NCBI RefSeq assembly: GCF_016632365.1
Contig: NZ_JAEPBH010000015.1
Location: forward strand, 1,790-65,789
Direction of reading: 5' to 3'
Length of the DNA stretch: 64,000 bases
From: Tenebrionibacter intestinalis
GTDB taxonomy: Bacteria; Pseudomonadota; Gammaproteobacteria; Enterobacterales; Enterobacteriaceae
A program made the position numbers and the translations under genes. The notes beneath the pieces are model-generated. The model had not been told where the DNA came from and searched no databases. It saw nothing but the letters and a program-made list of their open reading frames with translations. Below are positions 47,159 through 55,625 of this stretch, in pieces (position 1 is the first letter of the stretch; each line of letters begins with the position of its first letter).

Positions 47159-48154
47159 CTACTGCCATTTACGGTGATAGGCGCCCAGCGTTGTTTGCGT
47201 GCCTTCGGCCATCGCGCCCAGCGAGTCCATCCACGACGCAAGCGGCGTGAAATGCTGTGGATCGGCCAGGCAGCGGTCAATGGCCTGGCGCCATACTTTA
47301 GCGACCTGGCTTACGTAGGCCGGGCTACGCTGACGCCCTTCTATTTTCACTGAGACAACGCCCGCCGCCAGCAGCTCCGGCAGCAATGCCAGCGTGTTAA
47401 GGCTGGTTGGCTCTTCAAGCGCATGATAGCGTTGGCCATCAACCAGGTAGCGGCCTTTACATAATGTGGGATAACCGGCGTTTTCACTATCCTGATAACG
47501 GTCAATCAATACGTTATTGAGGCGAGATTCCAGCCCCTGCGGCGTCTGTTGCCAGCGAACGAAACGCGCCGGCGAACAGGCTCCTACGGTGTTAGGCGAT
47601 TCACCGGTGAGATAGGAAGAAAGATAACAGCGCCCTTCGGCCATAATACACAGGCTACCGAAGGCGAACACCTCCAGCGGCACAGGCGTAACGCGCGCCA
47701 GTTGTTTCACCTGATGAATAGACAGCACGCGCGGCAACACCACGCGCGCCACGTCAAAATGATTTTTGTAGAAACGAATAGCTTCTTCATTGGTGGCGCT
47801 GGCCTGCACCGAGACGTGGCGCTCAACGTGCGGGTAGCGCTCAGCGGCATATTCCAGCATAGCCAGATCCGCCAGAATGAGCGCATCGGCGCCGAGTTGA
47901 GCTGCCATATCAACCGCCCGCTGCCAGCGCGCGTAGCCGTCCGGGTGCGCAAACGTGTTGATGGCGATATGCAGCTTGCGATGATGCCGGCGAACAAAAT
48001 TTACGGCGTCCTGCAGTCGTTTTTCATTGAAATTAAGACCGGCGAAGTGGCGGGCGTTGGTATCGTCCTTAAGACCGATGTAAACCGCATCGGCGCCGTT
48101 TTCAATGGCTGCCTTTAGTGCTGGCAGGTTACCGGCGGGGCAAAGCAATTCCAT
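47159..48154 (-). CDS. ubiU: anaerobic ubiquinone hydroxylation protein UbiU
   Basis: The 331-residue product has the E. coli UbiU length and works with UbiV (see that gene). It is a U32-family protein; the catalytic-like cluster EVFAFGSLCIMAEGRCYLSS and the CSPARFV cysteine, with CKGRYLVDG, supply the four [4Fe-4S] ligands. N-terminal MELLCPAGNLPALKAAIENGADAVYIG is very conserved. The upstream 218 bp separate it from ubiT and hold TTGAT half-sites that could be part of an FNR control region, as reported in E. coli; none is a full match. Confidence 0.95.
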   Translation of the reverse strand: MELLCPAGNLPALKAAIENGADAVYIGLKDDTNARHFAGLNFNEKRLQDAVNFVRRHHRKLHIAINTFAHPDGYARWQRAVDMAAQLGADALILADLAMLEYAAERYPHVERHVSVQASATNEEAIRFYKNHFDVARVVLPRVLSIHQVKQLARVTPVPLEVFAFGSLCIMAEGRCYLSSYLTGESPNTVGACSPARFVRWQQTPQGLESRLNNVLIDRYQDSENAGYPTLCKGRYLVDGQRYHALEEPTSLNTLALLPELLAAGVVSVKIEGRQRSPAYVSQVAKVWRQAIDRCLADPQHFTPLASWMDSLGAMAEGTQTTLGAYHRKWQ

Positions 48155-48373
48155 AATCTATCCTGACGTTATGCGCGTGACGCGACGAAAATGTTAACGA
48201 AGCGTGATTTTAGTTAACCCTCTGGCGACACTTTTTGATTTGAGGCAGCTAATCGCGTATTGATCAAAAGGGAGCACGCTGGCTTTCTGTGCGTGCAATT
48301 GTTGATTTTAGCCGCTATATACGTAAAACGTTGTGGCACAATAGCCCGGACTTTTTTTCAGGGAGTAATGCCC

Positions 48374-48898
48374 GTGTTGGATAAACTGCGTTCGCGTCTG
48401 GTACGTACCGGACCGTCACTGTTGAGAATGCCGCTTCAACTGGCGCCGTTTGCGCTCAAGCGCCAGGCGCTGGAGCAACTGCTGGGTTGGCAGTTTCGCC
48501 AGGCGCTGGAGGAAGGCGATCTCGACTTCCTCAATGGGCGTTGGCTGCGTATTGAGGTTCGCGATTTAGGTTTGCTGTGGTTCACATCGGTTGAGGATAA
48601 CAAACTTGTCGTGCGCGAAGCGGCGCAGGCAGACGTCAGCTTCAGCGCCGACGCCCACGATCTGCTGATGATTGCCGCGCGTAAGCAGGATCCGGATACG
48701 CTGTTTTTCCAGCGCCGCCTGGTCATTGAAGGCGATACGGAGCTGGGTCTTTATGTTAAAAATCTTATGGATGCGATTGAACCAGAAGCTATGCCTAAAC
48801 CGCTATATGTGCTGCTTATGCAGGCGGCGGCTTTTGTGGAAGCTGGGCTAAAAACAGCTTGCGCGGTACAGGAAACTTCGGTAGGTGAGCCATGCTAA
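48374..48898 (+). CDS. ubiT: ubiquinone anaerobic biosynthesis accessory factor UbiT
   Basis: UbiT (YhbT) is an SCP2-domain lipid-binding protein that helps the UbiUV pathway, probably by presenting hydrophobic intermediates. The product of 174 residues equals E. coli UbiT. The SCP2 part has WFTSVEDNKLVVREAAQADVSFSAD and FFQRRLVIEGDTELGLYVKNLMDAIE. The start is GTG at 48374 behind GGGAG (8 nt); an ATG at 48368 is in frame but too close to the site. The gene is divergent from ubiUV and overlaps yhbS by 7 nt. Confidence 0.93.
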   Translation: MLDKLRSRLVRTGPSLLRMPLQLAPFALKRQALEQLLGWQFRQALEEGDLDFLNGRWLRIEVRDLGLLWFTSVEDNKLVVREAAQADVSFSADAHDLLMIAARKQDPDTLFFQRRLVIEGDTELGLYVKNLMDAIEPEAMPKPLYVLLMQAAAFVEAGLKTACAVQETSVGEPC

Positions 48899-49395
48899 TT
48901 CGAGTGGAAATTCCGATTGACGCGCCGGGTATCGACGCCCTGCTACGCCGCGCCTTTAAGGGCGATGCAGAAGCCGAATTAATTCAGCGTTTGCGTGAGG
49001 ACGGGCAGATAACGCTTGGGCTTGTGGCGACGGATGACGAAGGCCAGGTGATTGGTTACGTAGCCTTCAGCCCGGTTAGCGTTGAAGGCGAAGATCTACA
49101 GTGGGTCGGCCTTGCGCCGCTGGCGGTGGATGACGCGCGGCGCGGGCAGGGTATTGGGCGTAATCTGGTGTACGAAGGGCTGGATGCGCTCAATGAATTT
49201 GGCTATGCGGCGGTGGTGACGCTTGGCGATCCGCAGCTTTATGGCCGCTTTGGTTTTGAGCCTGCGTCACGCTATGGCCTGCGCTGTCGCTGGCCGGATA
49301 CCGCGGCCTATTTTTTAATTCATAAACTGGCCGACGATGCGCTCAACGGCGTGGGCGGCCTGGTAGAATATTCCGATCACTTTAACCATTTTTAA
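48892..49395 (+). CDS. yhbS: GNAT-family N-acetyltransferase YhbS
   Basis: The 167-residue product is a GNAT acetyltransferase like E. coli YhbS (167). The acetyl-CoA motif is visible as [21 protein letters not shown] (about residues 78-98). [15 protein letters not shown] is the conserved C-terminal region of this subfamily. Its target is unknown. The start overlaps the ubiT stop by 7 nt, so both are cotranscribed. The end overlaps the converging yhbQ by 14 nt. Confidence 0.94.
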   Translation: MLIRVEIPIDAPGIDALLRRAFKGDAEAELIQRLREDGQITLGLVATDDEGQVIGYVAFSPVSVEGEDLQWVGLAPLAVDDARRGQGIGRNLVYEGLDALNEFGYAAVVTLGDPQLYGRFGFEPASRYGLRCRWPDTAAYFLIHKLADDALNGVGGLVEYSDHFNHF

Positions 49396-49669
49396 CGCTT
49401 TCCAGCAGCGCCGTAAACGCGGCTTCATCGGCGATTAACCGCTCCTTCTGCGCTCTGGATAATTGCTTAATGCGATATTCCAGACGCAGCGCCAAAGAGC
49501 GGTCGCCCAGAGGCTGGCAGAACGCCAGCCGTAAATCCCCCTTGCCGCGCAGCGCTTTTGCGCCTTTGCCTGCCTGATGCTGAAGCAGGCGGCGCGCCAC
49601 ATCGGTCGTAATGCCGGTATAAAGCTGATTATGGGCGGTTCGGATAATGTATAACGACCAGTCGGACAT
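49382..49669 (-). CDS. yhbQ: GIY-YIG nuclease-fold protein YhbQ
   Basis: The 95-residue product is a one-domain GIY-YIG protein related to UvrC's N-terminal domain. The family residues are in [27 protein letters not shown] (Tyr-Ile and Tyr-Thr-Gly-Ile in place of GIY-YIG) and in [18 protein letters not shown]. coli YhbQ is a structure-dependent DNA nuclease linked to double-strand break tolerance. An open frame extends 39 codons upstream but is not conserved. The RBS is weak (AACAAAACAGC). The 3' end overlaps yhbS. Confidence 0.9.
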   Translation of the reverse strand: MSDWSLYIIRTAHNQLYTGITTDVARRLLQHQAGKGAKALRGKGDLRLAFCQPLGDRSLALRLEYRIKQLSRAQKERLIADEAAFTALLESVKNG

Positions 49670-49770
49670 GCTGTTTTGTTGATTGGGGCTGTTAGCGCAC
49701 CTTATCACGCCGGCGCGCTGGCGGCACGGCGCGATTGCGTTTAACTTCAAAAAAACACGGGAGCGATGCA

Positions 49771-50229
49771 ATGGATGCCCTTTCAACCATAAGCCGCTGG
49801 CTTAACCGACAGCATGTCATTACCTATTGCGTTAGTAACGGTGACGATTTCTGGTGCGCTAACGCGTTCTATATCTGGGACGCCGGGCGCGCCGCTTTTT
49901 ATTTGTTGAGCGATACATCCACGCGCCATGCGCAAATCGCCGGCGAACGGGCCTGCGTTGCCGGCACGGTTAACGGGCAGCCCAAAACCGTAGCACGTAT
50001 TCGCGGCGTGCAGTTTCGCGGCGAACTGCGGCTTCTGAGCGGCGAAGACGCCTCGCAAAAGCGCCAGCTTTACTGGCGGCGTTTTCCCATCGCGCGCACG
50101 ATGCCCGCACCGGTCTGGGAGATCCTGCCTGATGAATTAAAGTTTACCGATAACACGCTTGGTTTTGGCAGTAAGGTCTTGTGGCGGCGTAAAAGGGCCG
50201 ACGGTTCGCGCGGTGAGGCGCTATCGTAA
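49771..50229 (+). CDS. yhbP: UPF0306 flavin-reductase-like split-barrel protein YhbP
   Basis: The 152-residue product matches E. coli YhbP (147), a UPF0306 protein with an FMN-binding split barrel fold of the pyridoxamine oxidase type. Conserved blocks are [45 protein letters not shown] and [15 protein letters not shown]. No activity is established. The start at 49771 has a GGGAG site. In E. coli yhbO lies next to it; that gene is absent here. Confidence 0.93.
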   Translation: MDALSTISRWLNRQHVITYCVSNGDDFWCANAFYIWDAGRAAFYLLSDTSTRHAQIAGERACVAGTVNGQPKTVARIRGVQFRGELRLLSGEDASQKRQLYWRRFPIARTMPAPVWEILPDELKFTDNTLGFGSKVLWRRKRADGSRGEALS

Positions 50230-50266
50230 ATACTTAACGCACTGCTTTTCCTGAAAGAGAGATGTG

Positions 50267-50917
50267 ATGAGTCAGATATTGCTCACTGGCGCGACCGGCC
50301 TTGTAGGCGGTGAACTGCTGCGTTTGCTAAACAGCGATCCTCGCGTAAGCCGGATTTTTGCGCCGGGCCGCCACCCGCTGCCGCCGATGGCGAAAGTCAT
50401 CAGCCCTTGCGACCCCCAGCTTAGCGATGCGCTGGGCGCGGTTACGGGGCCGGTTGATATTGTGTTCTGCTGTCTGGGCACTACGCGCGGCGACGCAGGG
50501 AGTAAACAGGCATTTGTCCATGCCGACTATACGCTGGTTATTGACACAGCCCTGGTGGGGCGCAGGCTGGGCGCGCGGCATATGCTGGTCGTAAGCGCGA
50601 TGGGGGCAAGCGCCGGCTCGCCGTTATTCTACAACCGGGTGAAAGGGAAAATGGAGCAGGCGCTTATCGCTCAGAACTGGCCGCGGCTGACCATTGCCCG
50701 GCCCTCTATGCTGTTGGGGCGACGTGCGAAGCCGCGTTTGAGCGAGTCGCTCTTTGCGCCATTTTTTCGTCTGATGCCCGGCCGCTGGCGGGCCATTCGT
50801 GCAAAGGACGTTGCGTTGGCCCTGCGCGAAGCCGCGTTTTTACCCCAGCCTGACGGCGTGACGATTCTGCGCTCCGATAAATTACTTGATATGGCGCGCA
50901 GCGCCAGCGCTCAGTAA
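50267..50917 (+). CDS. yraR: NAD(P)-binding Rossmann-fold oxidoreductase YraR
   Basis: A 216-residue NAD(P)-binding protein, matching E. coli YraR (211). The glycine-rich [18 protein letters not shown] is at the N-terminus. [26 protein letters not shown] and [11 protein letters not shown] follow. The family resembles the human TIP30/HTATIP2 type; the substrate is unknown. GTG 50264 directly precedes ATG 50267; the ATG fits the family N-terminus. E. coli has yraQ next, then dolP; in this window the prophage remnant fills that place. Confidence 0.93.
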   Translation: MSQILLTGATGLVGGELLRLLNSDPRVSRIFAPGRHPLPPMAKVISPCDPQLSDALGAVTGPVDIVFCCLGTTRGDAGSKQAFVHADYTLVIDTALVGRRLGARHMLVVSAMGASAGSPLFYNRVKGKMEQALIAQNWPRLTIARPSMLLGRRAKPRLSESLFAPFFRLMPGRWRAIRAKDVALALREAAFLPQPDGVTILRSDKLLDMARSASAQ

Positions 50918-51110
50918 TGCCTCTGGTTTAGGCCGTTGAGTTAACACAGCCTCAACGCCCTGTTGATACGGGTTGCCTGCTGCACGAATTACTTTACACT
51001 CCCGCTTCGTATTGCCTGTTGTTAAGCGACGCCGTGCCGCTGCGAACGGCAGGCGTTTTCCTTTGCGGAGCGCGAGTGGACGACTGCGCTTCTTATTTTT
51101 GGTTGTCATA

Positions 51111-51473
51111 ATGAAAAATTTCTTTAAAGCAGCGGCGCTTTCCTCTGTGCTGATTTCGGGTTCTGTTTTTACTATGGGTATAAGTCTGGAGAAGGGAAAA
51201 AGCTGGACGAATGTGGAAGCGGAGACAGGACGTGGTTGCGGCGGTCTGTATGCGCAGGGCAACTGGCTGAAAAATACTGATAACGGCGAACAGACCGGCG
51301 GCGTGGGGGCCGGGTATAATCTCATTCTCGGCCTGGCGTTCCCGGTTGGCGGCGGCGCGCGCATTAAGTTGATTAACGGCTTTGCGTTGTATGGTGAAGG
51401 CTATATCGCGCCAGACGGTTTTAGCAATAGCGTACGCAATTATACCGAAGCTAACGCAGGCGTTAGCTGGTGA
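51111..51473 (+). pseudogene. YfaZ-like outer-membrane protein, internally deleted and truncated
   Basis: The 120 codons resemble the YfaZ family of small predicted outer-membrane barrels (about 180 residues). A signal peptide is followed by TNVEAETGRGCGGLYAQGNWLKN, a glycine-rich strand, and GGGARIKLINGFALYGEGYIAPDGFSN with YTEANAGVSW. Compared with YfaZ from memory, about 25 residues are missing after GYNLILG and the last 30-40 (RVGYRYIE-type strands) are missing after SW, where the frame stops. I therefore call it decayed; a naturally short variant remains possible. A strong terminator follows. Confidence 0.6.
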
Positions 51474-51481
51474 CATATAAC

Positions 51482-51510
51482 CCCCCCTTGTTTTACAAGG
51501 GGGTATTTTA
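51482..51510 (+). terminator. terminator after the YfaZ-like gene
   Basis: CCCCCTTG (51483-51490) and CAAGGGGG (51496-51503) form a stem around TTTTA. TATTTTA follows. Confidence 0.75.
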
Positions 51511-51572
51511 TTAATCAATAGGTTAAGTAATTAACCTGCGACTAATTAAACTTATTTAGACCTGACTGGTGG

Positions 51573-51893
51573 TCATCGGATGGACACTCCTGTCAGGGGG
51601 TTCCGGGTTACGGCGTCCTGTAAATAGTCTGGCGCAAAATGCGCATAGACCATCGTCTGTTGGATGTTTGCATACCCCAGGATTCTCTGCAGGGTAATAA
51701 TGTTCCCGTCCTGAATCATGACATGTGTCGCAAATGTATGCCGTAAAACGTGTACAGCTTGCCCGTCAGGAAGGTCGGGTTTCATTGTCTTCAGGGTTGT
51801 TCTAACGTGAGGATAGCTGGCGTTGAAAAGTCGCCCTGAAGTTTTCGTTTTCACAAACGCCTCAACGTCCTTTGCTATGGGAACGGAGCGGTT
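51573..51893 (-). pseudogene. P2-type phage integrase, C-terminal fragment
   Basis: The last 107 codons of a tyrosine recombinase. Catalytic residues of the C-terminal domain are visible: HVLRHTFATHVMI (His, Leu-Arg-His), then LQRILGYANIQQTMVYAHFAPDYL with the tyrosine of the VYAH box. The upstream part (NRSVPIAKDVEAFVKTK, RLFNASYPHVRTTLKTMKPDLP) is like P2 Int. N-terminal DNA-binding parts and the first catalytic arginine are absent, so it cannot recombine. An in-frame ATG at 51854 exists but is probably not used. Confidence 0.85.
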
Positions 51894-52027
51894 GTGAAGA
51901 AACGACCAGCGGCTCGCCAGTTTCAGTGCTCAATCTTGTAAGAAGTTAAGCGAGAACGCCGTCGGCGTCTGAAGTTTGCTTCAGGCGCTGACGAGGTTGA
52001 ACAACGAGCTTTGCGAGGCGTTAGGCA

Positions 52028-52462
52028 TTACTCAATCAGGTATGAAATTTTTAGAGTGATGTTTTTATTATTGTCATTGTAGGTGGTGGAATTATTCAGA
52101 AATAAAATCCGTCCATTGTATGAGATTTTTATTTTATCTGTGCTCAGGATTTTGACATCACTGATGCTGCCATATCCTGCAAGAAAAGGAGTTAGCGTTA
52201 ATAGCTGGTTGGTTATGTCATTATCGCTGCCCTGAAGCCTGGATGATAAATAATAACGATAAATGACAGGTACAGTAGCCCCGCCATTACTGTTTTCAGT
52301 TATGTACAACCACAAACCGGAATTTATTTCATAGCGATGCTGTAGTGTGTCATTTTTTCTGTTGTCGTCACTGTAATTGATGACAATAAAGCCCCCAGTG
52401 ACCAATGCCAGACATAGCGTGATGCAGCAGTGTATGTGTCTAATAGCCCTGGTGTTGAGCAT
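52028..52462 (-). CDS. putative immunity protein for the polymorphic toxin fragment
   Basis: A 144-residue protein with one N-terminal membrane segment (about residues 11-30, CCITLCLALVTGGFIVIN). The remainder is a beta-rich, asparagine- and serine-rich domain presumably in the periplasm (YEINSGLWLYITENSNGGATVPVIYRYYL, LLTLTPFLAGYGSI). I do not recognise a family with certainty. The start at 52462 has GAAGGA, and it overlaps the last 23 nt of the toxin gene; that tight coupling is typical of a toxin followed by its immunity gene. No damage is visible although the toxin is broken. The lower GC suggests foreign origin. Confidence 0.65.
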   Translation of the reverse strand: MLNTRAIRHIHCCITLCLALVTGGFIVINYSDDNRKNDTLQHRYEINSGLWLYITENSNGGATVPVIYRYYLSSRLQGSDNDITNQLLTLTPFLAGYGSISDVKILSTDKIKISYNGRILFLNNSTTYNDNNKNITLKISYLIE

Positions 52463-52853
52463 AGATAATTCCTTCACGAATGAATCGCTGGTCTGTGGGG
52501 TCATCGCCGTAAGGTGGTTTGTCATACCAGTTGCCCCAAAGCGGATTGGATGTGCCAGCCCTTGACTGTGCGAACCCGGCCCCCATCAGAAGTATGTTGG
52601 CCGGTATGCCTGCTGCCGTGCCTGTTGCGCCAAAATTGAAATTACCAAAGTTGGCCCAGTATGGGTCGAATTGCTTATAGTCCCAGGGCCCACGATTCCT
52701 GACTTTCTGATAAAACCAATACTACGTTGACGGTGTTGCCATGTTGCGTGACATGCCATGCAGTCGTGCGTCACGCATATTGCTGTGTAAGATTTCTCTT
52801 GCAGATATTGGTCCAACGGGGATCCCTGTCATTAGTGAAGTCGTCCATTGCAG
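52440..52853 (-). pseudogene. polymorphic toxin type 44 C-terminal fragment with an in-frame stop
   Basis: The 138 codons read as the C-terminal domain of a polymorphic toxin (type 44): VGPISAREILHSNMRDARLHG, then, after a TAG at 52722-52724, YWFYQKVRNRGPWDYKQFDP, FGNFNFGATGTAAG and PPYGDDPTDQ. Type 44 domains are usually at the end of Rhs, PAAR or T6SS effectors and are predicted metal-dependent hydrolases or nucleases. The 5' part of the gene is missing (stop codons in frame upstream of 52853) and the TAG breaks the domain. The part after it is complete to its stop. Confidence 0.7.
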
Positions 52854-53059
52854 TTATCACCATGCGAGTTTGTTTATCAAATTTTAAGCGATAATGTAAG
52901 GGCTTTCGTTTGCCTGATTCATTGGCATTCAGTCATGCATGCAACGGGTGCATGTTTTCGCATGCGCCGGGCTTGCCTGTTCTGGCCCTGCAGCGCCAGC
53001 ACTGGCGCGTATCCAGAGTGACCATGCAACTGCATTAAAACCGACCCGTTAAGCGGGCA

Positions 53060-53078
53060 GGTGTGGCGGGGAAAGCAT
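53060..53078 (+). other. P2-like cos site remnant
   Basis: The 19 bases GGTGTGGCGGGGAAAGCAT match the P2 cohesive end (GGCGAGGCGGGGAAAGCAC, from memory) at 16 of 19 positions. It lies 178 bp before the 3' end of the portal gene on the other strand, as in P2. The terminase cutting site is probably dead because the rest of the phage is gone. Confidence 0.7.
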
Positions 53079-53223
53079 TGCGCGCCAGAGGTGGTGCGCA
53101 TTATTAAAAAATAACGTCTGAGCGCGTCGTGATGGCGCTGTCGTGGTGGCTGTCGGTTCGTGGCTGGTGTTGTGTGTCGGTGCGCGTGTGGGGCGTCTAA
53201 TGCGGTTTAATGGCGGGGTGTGA

Positions 53224-53246
53224 AAAAGCCGCCATGATGGCGGCCT
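53224..53246 (-). terminator. terminator of the portal (Q-like) gene
   Basis: GCCGCCATGATGGCGGC forms a hairpin. On the minus strand it is followed by five T; it stands right after the portal gene stop, where P2 also has a hairpin. Confidence 0.75.
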
Positions 53247-53255
53247 GTGTGGTGG

Positions 53256-53773
53256 TTATTCCGGGTTGTCGAGCGTGTACTCTTTGAACCTGATGACCTC
53301 AATGCCAAGCCAGTCGTTAATCTCCCTGAAGCGGTCCTGCAAAGTTGACAGCTCGTTACGCACAAAGACCCGCGCCACCTTCTCAACGTCACCCAGTGAG
53401 CCAATATTCTCGGGCTTGCCGCCCATGAGCTGGAACGGCACGCGATGGGCGTCCATCAGGTCAGCGGCGCTGGCTTTCTTGATGTTAAAAAAATCATCCT
53501 TAGTGGCGACTTCACTCAATGGCACAATTTTAATGCCGTCCGGTTTGCCATTGGGCGCGTAGAAGAACAGGTTTTTGAAATTCCCCAGCCCTTTTGAGCT
53601 GCGCATCGCCTCGCGTAGCGATTCGACGTCTGTCGCGCTCTGCGCCGGGTCGGTCACATACATGATGTAACCAGCGTGCGCACCGTTCTGGTAATACTTC
53701 CGGCGAAACAACGTGGCGGACTCATTCAGCCAGGCGGAATTAAGCGCGCTCAGGTATTCCGGCAGGCCGTAAC
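53256..53773 (-). pseudogene. P2 GpQ-like phage portal protein, C-terminal fragment
   Basis: About 172 codons of the C-terminal half of a P2-type portal (GpQ, PBSX family): YGLPEYLSALNSAWLNESATLFRRKYYQNGAHAGYIMYVTDP, SSKGLGNFKNLFFYAPNGK, EVATKDDFFNIKKASAADLMDAHRVPFQLMGG and FVRNELSTLQDRFREINDWLG. The full protein has about 340 residues. The upstream side ends at about 53773 in a junction with the gpD piece. The frame is open further to 53876, but that part is read across gpD sequence. Confidence 0.87.
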
Positions 53774-53958
53774 CGAAGGCAAAGCCGGTCAGGAAAGCCA
53801 AAGCTAAAAAAGAGCAGGAAGCACGCGAAGGTGAATACATGGCCGGTGACGCCGATAACGTGCTGGCGCTGACCACGGTCTACGCGACAAAGGCGCAGGC
53901 CATGCGGGCGGCTCAGGCGAAGTGGGACAAGCTGCAGCGTGGCGTGGCTGGTTTGTAA
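53773..53958 (+). pseudogene. P2 gpD-like late control protein fragment
   Basis: An open plus-strand frame of 61 codons ends at TAA 53956-53958. It resembles an internal piece of the tail/late-control protein D of P2-like phages: a lysine-rich linker (PKAKPVRKAKAKKEQEA), then GDADNVLALTTVYATKAQAMRAAQAKWDKLQRGVA. The usual continuation (the FSI... barrel strands) is missing after VAGL. It is fused head-on to the portal piece, so a large deletion joined the prophage ends. Confidence 0.7.
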
Positions 53959-54000
53959 AAAGCGCCCTTACCTTTGCGTTTTCAACGCTCAGGGCGCTTT
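53959..54000. terminator. bidirectional terminator between the prophage remnant and dolP
   Basis: AAGCGCCC (53960-53967) pairs with GGGCGCTT (53992-53999). An inner hairpin (TTGCGTTTTCAACGC) sits inside. T tracts flank it on both strands; for the leftward dolP transcript it is a good end. Confidence 0.75.
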
Positions 54001-54024
54001 AGTATGGGAGTAACCGGTGATGCG

Positions 54025-54600
54025 TTATTTGATGTATGTAAACGCCGTGGTAACGTGCTTCACACCGCTTATTCGGCTGGCGATATCGGCAGCGGCTTTA
54101 CCTTCTTCGCTGGTTACAAGGCCCAGCAGAAATACTTCGCCGTTCTCCGTGGTCACTTTTACATTCGTTGATTTTACCCGATCGCTGGCCAGAAGCTGAG
54201 AGCGTACTTTGGTGGTAATCCAGGTATCGGATGAGGCAGTACCAATACCTATCGGTTCGCCCTGGCGGATTTCGTTATACACTTCGGCTGCGCCATCGGT
54301 ACCCAGGGCGATTTTCTTAGCCTGTTCAGCCAGTTCAGGGGTAGGCGCCTGGCCGGTCAACAGGACTTTGCCCTGATAGGCGGTTACGCCGATACGCGCC
54401 TCTTTCTTCAGTTGCGCATCTTTGGATAGCGCATTATCAACGCGCAGCTCCAGCGTGCCATCGTCAACCTGGGTTCCCACAGAGCGCGGGTCGGTTGCCG
54501 TTTTGGTCGCAACGGCCGCAGTGCCGACGATTGCGGCGCCGATACAACCCTGTAATAGCAGCGCAGATATCAGAACCGCCAGCGGCGTCAGTACCTTCAT
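54025..54600 (-). CDS. dolP: outer-membrane division and lipoprotein DolP (YraP)
   Basis: DolP is an outer-membrane lipoprotein that localises to the division site, supports BAM and links envelope integrity to amidase control. The 191-residue product equals E. coli YraP. The signal ends in a lipobox LLQGC (about residue 15-19). Two BON domains follow (about 45-115 with LELRVDNALSKDAQLKKEARIGVTAYQGKVLLTGQ, and about 125-190 with VKVTTENGEVFLLGLVT). The AAGGAG site before 54600 decides the start. It is 14 nt after diaA; in E. coli it is also driven by sigma E. Confidence 0.96.
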   Translation of the reverse strand: MKVLTPLAVLISALLLQGCIGAAIVGTAAVATKTATDPRSVGTQVDDGTLELRVDNALSKDAQLKKEARIGVTAYQGKVLLTGQAPTPELAEQAKKIALGTDGAAEVYNEIRQGEPIGIGTASSDTWITTKVRSQLLASDRVKSTNVKVTTENGEVFLLGLVTSEEGKAAADIASRISGVKHVTTAFTYIK

Positions 54601-54614
54601 GAATACTCCTTTCA

Positions 54615-55202
54615 TTAACCTGGTAGTGGAAATAACGTGTTATCAATCAGATCGCACAGGCAGTTTACCGTCAGCATATGCATTTCCTGAATGCGTGTGC
54701 TGCGGTGGGAAGGAATACGGATCTCAACGTCCTGTGGACCAAGTAAGCCTGCGAGTTCGCCGCCATCGTAGCCGGTTAGCGCCACGATAGTCATATCACG
54801 GGTGACGGCCGCTTCCACAGCCTTAATAATCTCGCGGCTATTGCCGCGCGTGGATATTGCCAGTAGCACGTCGCCGGCATTGCCAAGCGCGCGCACCTGC
54901 TTGGCATAGACCTCTTCATGGAGACGATCGTTGGTAATTGCCGTAAGTACGACGTTATCAGCGCTCAGTGCGATAGCCGGCAGGCTTGGGCGTTCGGTCT
55001 CGAAGCGGTTAATCATGCTGGCGGCGAAGTGTTGCGCGTTGGCGGCGCCGGCGCCGTTGCCGCAGCAAAGCATTTTATTGCCGTTTAGCAGTGAGTGAAC
55101 CAGCGTTGTGGCTGCGCGGGAAATGGCATCCGGCAAGGCTTCCGCCGCCGCAATTTGTGTTTGAATGCTTTCGGTAAAGCACGCTTTAATTCTATCGAGC
55201 AC
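54615..55202 (-). CDS. diaA: DnaA initiator-associating protein DiaA
   Basis: DiaA is a tetrameric SIS-domain protein that binds DnaA and promotes its ordered assembly at oriC, so that initiation is timely. The 195-residue product matches E. coli DiaA (196). The SIS domain shows [27 protein letters not shown] and [17 protein letters not shown], as in phosphoheptose isomerase (GmhA). The start is GTG at 55202 with AAAGGAAA before it. The C-terminus (LFPLPG) is slightly different from E. coli. It is cotranscribed with dolP and lies 27 bp after yraN. Confidence 0.95.
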   Translation of the reverse strand: MLDRIKACFTESIQTQIAAAEALPDAISRAATTLVHSLLNGNKMLCCGNGAGAANAQHFAASMINRFETERPSLPAIALSADNVVLTAITNDRLHEEVYAKQVRALGNAGDVLLAISTRGNSREIIKAVEAAVTRDMTIVALTGYDGGELAGLLGPQDVEIRIPSHRSTRIQEMHMLTVNCLCDLIDNTLFPLPG

Positions 55203-55229
55203 GATTTTCCTTTGAAAATAGACGGCACA

Positions 55230-55625
55230 TTACTGGCTGAGGGAGAAGGCGTTAACGACCCATTCCACCTCGTTGCCGGTGAAGGCTAACACATCAAACC
55301 GGCAATCCACAGTATCAAAACATTCATTATGACGGGCAAGCCAGACTGCCGCGGCGCGCAACAGCTTTTGTTGTTTGCCGGGGGTGACGCTCGCCGCCGC
55401 GCCGCCGAACCGGTCGCTGGCGCGATAGCGGACTTCCACAAAAACGGTAGTCACGCCATGCGTCATGATAAGATCGATTTCACCGCCGCGTTCGCGCACG
55501 TTGGCGGCGATAAAGCGCAGCCCTTTATGCTCCAGCCAGCGGCGAGCCTGCGCTTCAACGAGCGCGCCCCGCCGCTGTCGGGTTAGTTTACCGCAACGAT
55601 CCGGCCTTGTTGGTATTTGAGCCAC
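55230..55625 (-). CDS. yraN: UPF0102 endonuclease-like protein YraN
   Basis: The 131-residue product has the E. coli YraN length and belongs to UPF0102, a PD-(D/E)XK nuclease-like family of unknown role. The nuclease motif is visible: [25 protein letters not shown] (E...D...ExR/K). It overlaps the end of lpoA by 43 nt, a larger overlap than usual, so translation is coupled. The order lpoA-yraN-diaA-dolP is conserved in enterobacteria. Confidence 0.94.
   Translation of the reverse strand: MAQIPTRPDRCGKLTRQRRGALVEAQARRWLEHKGLRFIAANVRERGGEIDLIMTHGVTTVFVEVRYRASDRFGGAAASVTPGKQQKLLRAAAVWLARHNECFDTVDCRFDVLAFTGNEVEWVVNAFSLSQ

Larger units (their letters stand above)
52854..53255. other. phage-derived non-coding stretch with the cos region
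   Basis: About 400 bp without an open gene. It holds the cos-like site and a terminator (own entries). The sequence from about 53060 to 53150 follows the left end of the P2 genome as I remember it (GCGGGGAAAGCA..., then GTCTGAGCGCGTCGTGATGGC...). An N-terminal part of any P2 gene is not seen. Confidence 0.6.
51573..53958. mobile_element. P2-like prophage remnant
   Basis: About 2.4 kb between the yfaZ-like gene and dolP hold phage pieces in order: integrase C-terminus, toxin-immunity cargo, cos-like site, portal gene (Q-like) C-terminus and a late-control gpD piece. The orientation of the cos site next to the 3' end of Q agrees with bacteriophage P2. Genes for capsid, tail and replication are missing, so only the ends of a prophage remain. 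No attachment repeats could be found by eye. It occupies the place of yraQ. Confidence 0.8.

Noticed and set aside
48240-48275. TTGAT half-sites between ubiU and ubiT as an FNR operator
   Set aside because: No pair fits TTGAT-N4-ATCAA; E. coli knowledge suggests FNR control, but the sequence alone does not show it.
53774-53876. N-terminal extension of the portal frame (hydrophobic leader)
   Set aside because: It is the antisense of the gpD fragment; the portal homology stops at about 53773.
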